From Atopobiaceae bacterium (GTDB lineage Bacteria; Actinomycetota; Coriobacteriia; Coriobacteriales; Atopobiaceae), in assembly GCA_017513965.1 (NCBI GenBank), contig JAFWMI010000061.1, forward strand, positions 1 to 36,313: a DNA stretch of 36,313 nt, in the 5' to 3' direction. A program made the position numbers and the translations under genes. This document shows, in pieces, positions 17,730 to 24,836 of the stretch. Within the stretch, counting starts at the first letter, position 1; each line of letters starts with the position of its first letter. The notes beneath the pieces are model-generated. The model was not told the DNA's origin. It saw only the letters and a program-made list of their open reading frames with translations, and searched no databases.

Positions 17730-18427
17730 TTGGCCATGCCAATGGCCCGAGGAAGCGCCAACTTCGGCTTCCCCACACGCTCGTAAGACAGTATCTCGCG
17801 ATGGCCCAGGTCGCGTGGCAGCTCAAATGCTTCACGTGAAACGTATCGCATGCCACATACGTTTGCCGCCCGCTTCCCCGCAGCCAGCTCCTCCTCACTC
17901 GGACGCGCCTTCGCCACGACGAGGCGACCACCGCGCCGAAGCATGGGGGCCGCATACTCCACAAGCACGTTCGTTTGCGCAACGGCACGGGCGGTGGCCA
18001 CAGAGAAGGAGGCGCGCCTATCCTTGCCGACCTGTTCCATGCGCGCCGCCGCCACCTGCACGCGGTTTGAGATCCCCAAATCGTCCAGGAATTCGGACAC
18101 GGCCTTTGCCTTCTTCCCAACGGAATCCACCAGCAGCCCCTGCCGTCCCGTAACGATGGCCAAAGGTATGCCCGGGAATCCCACGCCGGTTCCCATGTCC
18201 ACAAACGGCCCATCGGGGGCGTTTTCAAACGCATCGAGCAACAGGAGCGAGTCGACCACGTGAAGGTACGTAGCCTCTTCCAACGAGGTGATTCTGGTGA
18301 GGTTTACGTTACGGTTGCGCTCAATCACCAAGTCGAGATGGCGAGCGAGCAACGCGCGTTGGTCATCGGTCACAAAAATCCGCGCCTCATGCAAGGCGCG
18401 GATCAACAATTCGTCAGTCTTGGACAT
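17708..18427 (-). CDS. rsmG: 16S rRNA (guanine-527-N7)-methyltransferase RsmG
   Basis: This 239-residue SAM-dependent methyltransferase modifies G527 of 16S rRNA; its loss gives low-level streptomycin resistance in other bacteria. Typical motifs are NRNVNLTRI, HVVDSLLLL and VDMGTGVGFPGIPLAI, the last being the SAM-binding glycine motif. The gene follows jag by 3 bases, the usual order near dnaA. A parS-like site lies within its 3' third, and its stop lies inside a strong hairpin. Confidence 0.95.
   Translation of the reverse strand: MSKTDELLIRALHEARIFVTDDQRALLARHLDLVIERNRNVNLTRITSLEEATYLHVVDSLLLLDAFENAPDGPFVDMGTGVGFPGIPLAIVTGRQGLLVDSVGKKAKAVSEFLDDLGISNRVQVAAARMEQVGKDRRASFSVATARAVAQTNVLVEYAAPMLRRGGRLVVAKARPSEEELAAGKRAANVCGMRYVSREAFELPRDLGHREILSYERVGKPKLALPRAIGMAKHHPLGT
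17828..17843. promoter_or_regulatory. Degenerate parS-like site in rsmG
   Basis: The sequence is TGCTTCACGTGAAACG. It differs from the 14-base parS core by one base (C for T at the third position). It is about 210 bases upstream of parA and so lies close to the partition operon. Confidence 0.6.
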
Positions 18428-18430
18428 CGT

Positions 18431-18988
18431 CTATGCCCGCAGCGCCGTAATCACAACATGCCTCGTGGGATCTTCCCCCTCGGAATGCGTGGTTACCTCG
18501 TCGTCGTCAACCAAGGCGAGGTGTATGAGCCTGCGCTCGTAGGCATTCATGGGCGGAAGCGAGACCTTTGAGTGCTGGCGCTTGGCACGCGCGGCGGCGG
18601 AGCGAGCGATGCCGCGCAGCTTCTCCTTGCGGCGATGCTTGTAGCCCTCAACGTCAACGACCACCGGATAGTGGAACCTCAGCGTGCTGCTCATGAGCGA
18701 AGACACGACCATTTGGAACGAGTCTAGCGTGCGGCCGTGCCTGCCAATGAGAACGGCGAGGTCGCCACCGTTCACATCCAGGATGAGCTCGCCATCGTCA
18801 CCCTCGTACTCGTCGATAGCGACGCCCTCTGCGCCAAAGAACGAGAGGATGCCACGCACGTAGCCCACGGCAACGTCTGCGATCACATCGATGTCCTCGT
18901 CGGTAAGTTCCTCGCCTCGCTCGTAGCGCTCTCGAAGCGCGGCATAGGTATCGGTGACTGCCTCGTCACGCGATGGATCGTCCGCCAT
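18431..18988 (-). CDS. jag: KH-R3H RNA-binding protein Jag (KhpB/EloR)
   Basis: This 185-residue protein has an acidic N-terminal region (about 1-75), a KH domain with the GxxG loop (IGRHGRT, near residue 100) and an R3H domain containing PMNAYERRLIHLAL and THSEG. Homologues (Jag/KhpB/EloR) bind RNA and influence cell elongation and division in streptococci. The start is the ATG at 18988, with ATGGAGG just upstream; the ATG at 19000 is part of that ribosome site. It sits downstream of yidC, as in many Gram-positive bacteria. Confidence 0.92.
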   Translation of the reverse strand: MADDPSRDEAVTDTYAALRERYERGEELTDEDIDVIADVAVGYVRGILSFFGAEGVAIDEYEGDDGELILDVNGGDLAVLIGRHGRTLDSFQMVVSSLMSSTLRFHYPVVVDVEGYKHRRKEKLRGIARSAAARAKRQHSKVSLPPMNAYERRLIHLALVDDDEVTTHSEGEDPTRHVVITALRA

Positions 18989-19011
18989 TTTTACCTCCAT
19001 TAATAGTCATA

Positions 19012-19036
19012 TGGGCACGGACCATGCCCGTGCCCA
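19012..19036 (-). promoter_or_regulatory. Intra-operon hairpin between yidC and jag
   Basis: A 9-bp stem (19012-19020 with 19028-19036) and 7-base loop lie in the 72-base spacer between yidC and jag. There is no U tract. It may be an mRNA processing or partial-termination element that lowers jag-rsmG expression relative to rpmH-yidC. Confidence 0.4.
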
Positions 19037-19060
19037 ACTCATATCCTGTCTCGGTTTTCC

Positions 19061-19834
19061 CTACGACTTCTTGTGGGGACGGCGCTTGTTCTCCTTGCGC
19101 GTCACGTTTACCTCAATGGGCCGCTCGGCCAGCTTGGCCTCGGCCTCTGCCTTTGCATCGGCCATCACGCGCTTGGTAATAAGCTGCTGCTGGGCAACCT
19201 GCCACAGTGCGGAGGTGTTGTAGTAGAGCAACACGCCCGAAGGCAGGTTCCAACCAATCCAAACCATCCACACGGCCATTACCACGCCCATGATCTTGCT
19301 CGTGCGTAGCTGCGCGGGATCGGTGGAGATCTGCGTGTTAAGAAGCATGGGAATAAGCGTGAGCACGCCAAAAAGCACATCAAGGAAAATGTACACCACG
19401 GCGCCAGAGATGCCGGACTCAGCGATGGCTTGCGCCGGACCATAGGAGAGGTTGGGGACGATGTTGAAGAAGGAAGCCGTGCCGTTGGCGATGACCTCCA
19501 CGTTGCGAATGACGCTAAACAGCGCGAAGAAGATGGGCATCTGAAGCAGGATGGGCAAACAACCACCCATGGGGTTGAACTTGTTCTCGCTGTAGAACTT
19601 GCGCATCTCCTCCTGCATTCGCTGGGGATCGTCTGCGTAGCGCTCCTGGATGGCTTGCATCTGCGGCTGCAGCACCTGCATCTTTGCGGATGACTTAGTC
19701 GACTTCGTCATGAGCGGCATAATGAGCAAACGCACGATGAGCGTAAGGATGATGATGGCCAGTCCCCAGTCGCCGCACAATCCGTGTATTGACGTGAGGA
19801 TGTAGGTAATCAGGTTGGTAAATGCTTCCCACAT
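19061..19834 (-). CDS. yidC: Membrane protein insertase YidC/Oxa1
   Basis: This 257-residue insertase has the short Gram-positive form. Its first conserved membrane segment (about residues 24-42) contains Arg35 in LIVRLLIMPL, the groove arginine. A charged cytoplasmic hairpin follows (about 43-85, with MQAIQERYADDPQRMQEEM), then NPMGGCLPILLQMPIFFALF and three more membrane segments, and a basic tail ending in KRRPHKKS that may contact the ribosome. The N terminus lacks a clear lipoprotein Cys motif. It is in an operon with yidD upstream and jag downstream. Confidence 0.95.
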   Translation of the reverse strand: MWEAFTNLITYILTSIHGLCGDWGLAIIILTLIVRLLIMPLMTKSTKSSAKMQVLQPQMQAIQERYADDPQRMQEEMRKFYSENKFNPMGGCLPILLQMPIFFALFSVIRNVEVIANGTASFFNIVPNLSYGPAQAIAESGISGAVVYIFLDVLFGVLTLIPMLLNTQISTDPAQLRTSKIMGVVMAVWMVWIGWNLPSGVLLYYNTSALWQVAQQQLITKRVMADAKAEAEAKLAERPIEVNVTRKENKRRPHKKS

Positions 19835-19858
19835 GGTTCGTCCGTACCTTTGCTTTCT

Positions 19859-20089
19859 CTAGGGAACGGGGTCAAAACCGCCGCGATGGAACGGATTGCA
19901 TCTGAGGACGCGCCTAAATGCAAGCCATCCTCCGCGGGCGGCACCGTACTTCTCTATTGCCTCGAGCGCGTACTCGGAGCAGGTTGGGCTATAAATGCAG
20001 GCGTCGGGTAGGAGCGGAGAGATATAGCGTTTGTATCCACGCACGACCCGCATAAGCAATCTGGCGACGATGCCGTGTTCTACGCGCAT
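19859..20089 (-). CDS. yidD: Membrane protein insertion efficiency factor YidD
   Basis: This 76-residue protein has the typical YidD core: RGYKRYISPLLPDACIYSPTCSEYALEAI, including the conserved PTCSEY, followed by CNPFHRGGFDPVP at the C terminus. It is associated with the YidC/SecYEG insertion pathway at the inner face of the membrane. Its ATG overlaps the rnpA 3' end by 10 bases, and yidC follows after 24 bases. This is the classical rpmH-rnpA-yidD-yidC order. Confidence 0.95.
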   Translation of the reverse strand: MRVEHGIVARLLMRVVRGYKRYISPLLPDACIYSPTCSEYALEAIEKYGAARGGWLAFRRVLRCNPFHRGGFDPVP

Positions 20090-20409
20090 GACACGTGTGC
20101 CCTCTCCATGAGCTTTCTCATAGCTGCCGCTACCTCTTTTGGATTCGACCCGTGTGTGGATCGCGTAGCGAACAGGATAACGTCCGCATTATGCACAGGG
20201 AGGCCACACGACCGCGCGGCCTCCCTCAAAACACGCTTGCACCTATTGCGGAAAACGGCGTTTCCCAGCCGCTTTGGGGCAACGAAGGCAACCCGCCCTA
20301 GGTCGCCAGAGTCCCCAAGAAGGACAGTCGCACGCACAAGCGGGTGGCTGTACCTTCTCCCGCCCTTGAAGACCCGCTCAAATTCCCTCTTGGATTTGAT
20401 GGTCTCCAT
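20080..20409 (-). CDS. rnpA: Ribonuclease P protein component
   Basis: This 109-residue basic protein assists the RNase P RNA in 5' tRNA maturation. It shows an N-terminal IKSKREFERVFKGG segment and the family signature around KRLGNAVFRNRCKRVLREA (the RNR motif). The ATG is at 20409, 10 bases past the rpmH stop, which matches the usual gene pair. The 3' end overlaps yidD. Confidence 0.95.
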   Translation of the reverse strand: METIKSKREFERVFKGGRRYSHPLVRATVLLGDSGDLGRVAFVAPKRLGNAVFRNRCKRVLREAARSCGLPVHNADVILFATRSTHGSNPKEVAAAMRKLMERAHVSCA

Positions 20410-20419
20410 AGAGGTTGGG

Positions 20420-20560
20420 CTAGTCCGAGACGGTCAGACGCTTGCGACCCTTTGCGCGACGGCGTGCCAGTACCTGGCGGCCGCCCTTCGTGGCCATACG
20501 TGCGCGAAAACCGTGGGTCTTTGCGCGCTTCCTCTTGTTTGGCTGATACGTGCGTTTCAT
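20420..20560 (-). CDS. rpmH: 50S ribosomal protein L34
   Basis: This short gene of 46 codons encodes a very basic peptide that begins [19 protein letters not shown] and ends LTVSD, a full L34. GGAGGAA precedes the ATG. A near-consensus promoter lies 62 bases upstream of the start codon. It is the first gene of the leftward operon rpmH-rnpA-yidD-yidC-jag-rsmG and marks the left side of the origin region. Confidence 0.97.
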   Translation of the reverse strand: MKRTYQPNKRKRAKTHGFRARMATKGGRQVLARRRAKGRKRLTVSD

Positions 20561-20621
20561 GGTTCCTCCTGCAGGCTATGGTCTGGGGTTGTCCCCTGAC
20601 ATTCAAAAGTCAAGCCCTCAG

Positions 20622-20650
20622 ATTGTAGTGGTAGCAAACAAGGGTGTCAA
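20622..20650 (-). promoter_or_regulatory. Promoter of the rpmH operon
   Basis: Read on the minus strand, a perfect TTGACA (complement of 20645-20650) and TACAAT (complement of 20622-20627) are separated by exactly 17 bases. This matches a vegetative sigma-70/SigA-type promoter and gives a leader of about 55 bases before rpmH. Confidence 0.88.
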
Positions 20651-20910
20651 CCTGCCATTCCATCTCCACGAGTCAGTCTCGTTGCGGAGGGCGGTTCTTA
20701 CGACGGCGGTCGCCCGCGTGTAGCAACATTTCTTTCCGTGGGTAATAACTTGCTTTCACAGTGCTAAACTTTTCAGCCGTTCTTTCACGACTATTCGCGA
20801 CTTTTCAACAAGTTTTTCTCATCTGTTGATAACTTTCATTCACATAATTTTCGACGTGAAAGTTTTCGTCACGTGTACAATGTCTGTTGAAAGCTTCTAC
20901 GGGAGGACGC
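20651..20910. other. Candidate origin region upstream of dnaA neighbour, with DnaA-box-like nonamers
   Basis: This divergent spacer between rpmH and the plus-strand run marks the switch in gene direction expected at an origin. It becomes AT-rich from about 20755. Box-like nonamers are TTTTCAACA at 20802-20810, TTATCAACA on the minus strand at 20824-20832 and CTTTCAACA on the minus strand at 20885-20893. None is the canonical TTATCCACA. The block may hold part of oriC or a DnaA-responsive promoter. Confidence 0.5.
20876..20881 (+). promoter_or_regulatory. Possible -10 element of the ATPase/winged-helix gene
   Basis: TACAAT at 20876-20881 lies 29 bases before the start codon. The -35 region is poor (TTCGAC at 20850-20855, with 20-base spacing). 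The element is flanked by two box-like nonamers (20824-20832 and 20885-20893), so binding of DnaA there could affect it. Confidence 0.4.
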
Positions 20911-21918
20911 ATGGCACAGGACTTTTACCCGTTCGTCGAGAACGATAACGCGGCAACAGGCCGCTCGGACGTCGTGCAGCATCCCGCACGCATTGCCGTC
21001 TACGACGACGCGGCAGCGGCGCCGCGCGTGGTGGTGGTCGAACCCAAGGAGGTTCGTCCGTATCTTGAAGAGATCACCCTGCAGGTAACGCAGCTCTCGC
21101 AGGCGCAGGGTGGAACCATACCCTTTATGGTAATACGCGAGATCGTGGAGAACTTCATCCACGCCTTCTTTATGGAACCCACCATCTCCATCCTCGATGG
21201 CGGAAACACCATACGTTTCTCCGACCAGGGTCCGGGCATTGCCGAAAAGGAGCGCGCCCTGCAATACGGCACGACATCCGCCACGGAGGAGATGCGTCGA
21301 TACATTCGCGGGGTTGGGTCGGGACTGCCTTACGTGCAGCAATACATGCTCGACAAAGGCGGTTCGCTGCGCATAGAAGACAACATATCGGGAGGTACAG
21401 TCGTCACGCTCTCCACCAGACCCGCGCAGGTAGAGACGCACGCGCCCGCACCAAACTGGTCACAGCCATATACGCAGCCATACCAACAGCCATACCAGCA
21501 GCAGGCCCCCTCGTGGCCACAACAGCAGCCATACCCGTCGTGGCAGCAGCCGCAACCACAGCAATGGCAGCAACCCCAGCAATATCAAGGGTGGCCTCAG
21601 CAACAGCAGGCCTGGGGGCAGCCATCCGCCCCAACGTGGCCGGCGACCCCCGTGCCGCAACAGCAGGACGCGCCAATCCTACAGGGCCCCGTTCCAGGGT
21701 GGCCCTCCATATCCCAGCGCGGCCGGATGGCGCTCGACTATCTTGCCGCCCACGACTCCGTGGGACCATCCGACCTCACACGGGTTCATGGTGGGTCGCA
21801 GCCAACCTGGTCTCGTGAGCTACAGGCGCTCGAGGAGCAGGGACTCATACGCAAGGACGGGCAAAAGAGGCGCCTCACCGGCATGGGTCAAGCGCTCCTG
21901 CGCGGCGGTGGTCAATAA
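20911..21918 (+). CDS. Bergerat-fold ATPase with Q/P/W-rich linker and winged-helix domain
   Basis: This 335-residue protein has an unusual architecture and no function I can assign. Residues about 40-170 form a GHKL/HATPase domain: N box REIVENFIHA (Asn81), G1 box SDQGPGI (Asp105) and G2 box RGVGSGL (133-139). It resembles the ATP-binding domains of sensor kinases and anti-sigma kinases, but no phosphoacceptor-His domain is seen. A low-complexity linker rich in Gln, Pro, Trp and Tyr (about 180-260) leads to a C-terminal winged-helix-like domain (about 265-335, with a PSDLTRVHGGSQPTWSRELQALEEQGLI core). The start is ATG at 20911, 4 bases after GGGAGG. It lies in the origin region directly upstream of dnaA (93-base gap), which suggests a regulator of initiation or of dnaA. 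Confidence 0.75.
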   Translation: MAQDFYPFVENDNAATGRSDVVQHPARIAVYDDAAAAPRVVVVEPKEVRPYLEEITLQVTQLSQAQGGTIPFMVIREIVENFIHAFFMEPTISILDGGNTIRFSDQGPGIAEKERALQYGTTSATEEMRRYIRGVGSGLPYVQQYMLDKGGSLRIEDNISGGTVVTLSTRPAQVETHAPAPNWSQPYTQPYQQPYQQQAPSWPQQQPYPSWQQPQPQQWQQPQQYQGWPQQQQAWGQPSAPTWPATPVPQQQDAPILQGPVPGWPSISQRGRMALDYLAAHDSVGPSDLTRVHGGSQPTWSRELQALEEQGLIRKDGQKRRLTGMGQALLRGGGQ

Positions 21919-21968
21919 CCGCATGCCAAGTTTTCGACAATTTCATTACGAGGACGCACTTTTCATCA

Positions 21969-21974
21969 TATACT
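21969..21974 (+). promoter_or_regulatory. Possible -10 element of dnaA
   Basis: TATACT at 21969-21974 lies 37 bases before the dnaA start in the spacer that follows the ATPase gene. The -35 position (TTACGA at 21946-21951, 17-base spacing) matches only half of consensus. dnaA may therefore have its own promoter or be read through from the gene upstream. Confidence 0.4.
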
Positions 21975-22010
21975 GAGTAAGAAAAACCAGGGGAAAGGCC
22001 ACGGGAAGCC

Positions 22011-23471
22011 ATGGACGGCACGAACGAGACAGACGCGGAGATTCTGTGGGGTGACGTAGTCGCGGCGCTTGAGGAGAGCGACCTTCCCGCAGCAACCATT
22101 GCCATGCTCGAGAGCTGCACGGCAAGCGAGCTCGGTGAGGACGTCCTCACGGTGCGCTGCTCCTCCAGATTCGTTCAACGCACGCTCAGCCGGTTGGGGT
22201 CCCAGCTCGACCAGGCCGCGACCGACGTCGCGTTCCAGCCCATGCACATAGAGGTCTCGTTTGAGCGCGGCGCACCACGGGAGCGTACCACCACATCCGT
22301 GGTCCCGAGGGTCCCAAGCCCCGCCCCTCAGCCGGCAGCCCCTGCCCCGCAGCCCAAACCCGAGCGCAAGAACCCGCTCGTAGAGGAGATAACCGCCGCG
22401 GGGTCCATGCTCACCTTCGACAGGTTTGTTGAGGGCCCACAAAACAAGTTCGCGTTTGACGCCGCAAAGCAAGTTGCCAACGGCAACCGTAACTACAACC
22501 CGCTGTTCATATATGGGAAGAGCGGGTTGGGCAAGACGCACCTCCTGCGGGCAATACAAAACTACATAGCCCAAAACGACCCGGAGCGCACCTGCGTCTA
22601 CCGCGTGGCGACCGACTTCATCGACGATTACTCTCGCGCCATGAAGAACGCGCGCACGGGCGCGGCGGAGGCGCTCGCAGAGAACTATCACAGCATAGAC
22701 GTGCTCATAATCGACGACATCCAGCTCATGAGCACCGCCGGAGGCACGATCGGCTTCTTCTACGACACGTTCAACTATCTTGTTGGACACGGCAAGCAAA
22801 TCGTGCTTGCCGCCGACCGCACCCCCTCTGAGCTGGGCATGGGTCAGTCGCGCTTTGACGAGAGGGTAACGAGTCGCCTCGATTCCGGCATGACGGTGTC
22901 CATTCAGGTGCCCGACTACGAGCTCAAGCTCCAACTCATTGACGCATTCTATGAACGCATGCGCGAGGATGCCAGAGCCCAGCACGTACCAGGCATGGAC
23001 GCAACCATAAGCGAGGACCTGCGCAGGGCCATGGCCGAACGCGCGGGCACTAACATTCGCGTGATCGAGGGCTTCGTGCAGTCGTGCCTCATGCTGGCGT
23101 TCCAGCGCGAGGCGCTCGGAGCGCACCTCACCGCAGACGACATTGCGAGCGTCGCGGAACAAAAATGGCCGAGCGGCCAGCGGCGCGTTACCGTCGAGCA
23201 GATTCAGGAGGCGGTTGAGCGGAGCTATGACATTGACCATGTGGGGCTCGTGGGTGGCAAGCGCAACAAGGAGCTCATGGAGCCGCGCCATGTGGCCATC
23301 TGGCTCACACGCGAACTCACCGACAACACCCTGGCAGACATCGGCAAGTATTTTGGCGGGCGCACGCACGCAACGGTAAAGCACAGCATCGGCGTGGTTG
23401 AGGAAGGCATGCGCGAGGACCGCGTTCTGCAGGACCGCATCGCCCGCATCCGAGACGCCATAATCGAGTAG
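22011..23471 (+). CDS. dnaA: Chromosomal replication initiator DnaA
   Basis: This 486-residue AAA+ protein binds DnaA boxes and opens the origin. Domain I is about 1-85 and is followed by a Pro/Ala linker (domain II, to about 125). Domain III contains IYGKSGLGKTHLL (Walker A, about 165-177) and LIIDDIQLM (Walker B). Domain IV carries the helix-turn-helix and the signature GKYFGGRTHATVKHSI. The usual RDHTTV/RDHSTV core is here RTHATV (451-456), so Thr and Ala replace the Asp and Thr/Ser that contact bases in E. coli DnaA. Box specificity may thus differ. The start is ATG at 22011, preceded by a GGGAAG ribosome site. Confidence 0.97.
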   Translation: MDGTNETDAEILWGDVVAALEESDLPAATIAMLESCTASELGEDVLTVRCSSRFVQRTLSRLGSQLDQAATDVAFQPMHIEVSFERGAPRERTTTSVVPRVPSPAPQPAAPAPQPKPERKNPLVEEITAAGSMLTFDRFVEGPQNKFAFDAAKQVANGNRNYNPLFIYGKSGLGKTHLLRAIQNYIAQNDPERTCVYRVATDFIDDYSRAMKNARTGAAEALAENYHSIDVLIIDDIQLMSTAGGTIGFFYDTFNYLVGHGKQIVLAADRTPSELGMGQSRFDERVTSRLDSGMTVSIQVPDYELKLQLIDAFYERMREDARAQHVPGMDATISEDLRRAMAERAGTNIRVIEGFVQSCLMLAFQREALGAHLTADDIASVAEQKWPSGQRRVTVEQIQEAVERSYDIDHVGLVGGKRNKELMEPRHVAIWLTRELTDNTLADIGKYFGGRTHATVKHSIGVVEEGMREDRVLQDRIARIRDAIIE

Positions 23472-23710
23472 GCGACGATGTTTACAATTTTGTCGAACAC
23501 GCGGTGCCTCGCGACCACAAACCCACGTCTTGCGTTGAAAACGATTTTCGAAACTTCGTTGAAAGACGAAAGCGTTGAATCGCACCCGCATGCAACACGG
23601 CCGCAATTGCTGCGATTACCTGCGAAATGGCGTACTTGTCAACATTTGAACACGACCTACTACTGCTATTGAATCTATATTCAAACATTAAGAACAATAG
23701 GAGGAAAGCA
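23472..23710. other. dnaA-dnaN spacer: candidate oriC with variant DnaA boxes
   Basis: This 239-base non-coding spacer holds minus-strand nonamers TTTTCAACG (23533-23541), CTTTCAACG (23557-23565) and GATTCAACG (23573-23581), and a plus-strand TTGTCAACA (23636-23644), all sharing TTCAAC or TCAAC. An AT-rich stretch follows at about 23660-23705 and could be the unwinding element. dnaA-dnaN spacers are frequent origin sites in Gram-positive bacteria. The dnaN ribosome site AGGAGG lies at its end. Confidence 0.6.
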
Positions 23711-24814
23711 ATGAAGTTCACCGTAAGCCAGTCGGCTCTCGCCAAGGCGCTCGCCGTAGTCTCCAAGGGAATTGGCTCTCAGGCGACGCTTCCCATCCTT
23801 GCTGGCGTGCACATCGCTGCCCACGAGGGAACCATCGAACTGCAAACCACCAACCTCAACATCTCCATTCGCCATGCCATCCCCGCAAACGTGGAGGAGG
23901 ACGGCGTTACGGTGGTCTCGGGCAAGATCCTCTCGAACGTGGTGAAGAACCTCCCCGACGCCGCCGTCGTGTTCGATGGCGGGGATGGTGGCGTGGAGAT
24001 ATCTTGCGAGAAGTCGCACTTTAGACTTAACACGCTCGACCCCAAGGACTTCCCCGAATTCCCCACCTTCGACCTCGCGCAGCAGGTGGAGCTGCCCAGC
24101 CCGCTGCTCGCCAGCATGGTCGACAAAGTGTACAAGGTTACGAGCAAGGACACCTCGCGCCCCATCCTCGCGGGCGTCCTCATCACTGTTGAGGACAACA
24201 CCATACGACTTGTCGCCACCGACTCGTACCGCCTGGCCGTATGCGACGCCAGCAGCGAGACGTCCTCTGCCGAGGGCACCTTCGAGGCCATTGTCCCCGG
24301 CGTAACGTTCCACGACGTGCTTACGTTGCCGTCCATGACCGACCGGGTGTCCATAGGCCTCACCGAGAGCCAGATCGTGTTCAGCTTTGGGAGCACCACC
24401 TACGTCTCGAGGCGCATCGAGGGCAACTTCCCCAATTTCCGACAACTGCTTCCCGCGTCCTGCAACACCACCGTAAGGCTGGATGCCTCGCAGCTCGCGC
24501 AGGCACTGCGGCGTGTGTCCGTTATCGCGCTCTCCAACCCGTCGGTACGGTTCGACGTGGACGCGGACGGCTCCCTGCTCAAGCTCTCGGCGTCGTCGCC
24601 CGACCAGGGTGAGTCCACCGAGCTGCTCTCGGTTGACGTTGAGGGGCAGTCGATGTCCATCGCGCTCAACTATCACTACGTGCTCGATTGCGTAAACGCC
24701 GCGGCGCAGGACAAGGACGTGAGCCTCGAGCTGCTCTCTTCCATGCAGCCGGCCATATTCAAGTCGTACGCAGCGATCAACTACCTGTACCTGCTCATGC
24801 CGGTGCGCATGTAG
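23711..24814 (+). CDS. dnaN: DNA polymerase III beta sliding clamp
   Basis: This 367-residue clamp encircles DNA and tethers the replicative polymerase. It begins MKFTVSQSALAKALAVVSKG and contains clamp motifs LPILAGVHI, RPILAGVLI, ATDSYRLAV and a C-terminal YLLMPVRM, which matches the family's conserved end. The ATG at 23711 is preceded by AGGAGGAAAGC; the longer frame from 23627 lacks a ribosome site and runs through the candidate origin. recF follows after 22 bases. Confidence 0.97.
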   Translation: MKFTVSQSALAKALAVVSKGIGSQATLPILAGVHIAAHEGTIELQTTNLNISIRHAIPANVEEDGVTVVSGKILSNVVKNLPDAAVVFDGGDGGVEISCEKSHFRLNTLDPKDFPEFPTFDLAQQVELPSPLLASMVDKVYKVTSKDTSRPILAGVLITVEDNTIRLVATDSYRLAVCDASSETSSAEGTFEAIVPGVTFHDVLTLPSMTDRVSIGLTESQIVFSFGSTTYVSRRIEGNFPNFRQLLPASCNTTVRLDASQLAQALRRVSVIALSNPSVRFDVDADGSLLKLSASSPDQGESTELLSVDVEGQSMSIALNYHYVLDCVNAAAQDKDVSLELLSSMQPAIFKSYAAINYLYLLMPVRM

Positions 24815-24836
24815 TGACACTGGCGGGGAGTGACGC

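Noticed and set aside
21966-23606. 546-codon open frame on the minus strand opposite dnaA
   Set aside because: It is the antisense of dnaA with no ribosome site or known domain; GC-rich codon use keeps it open.
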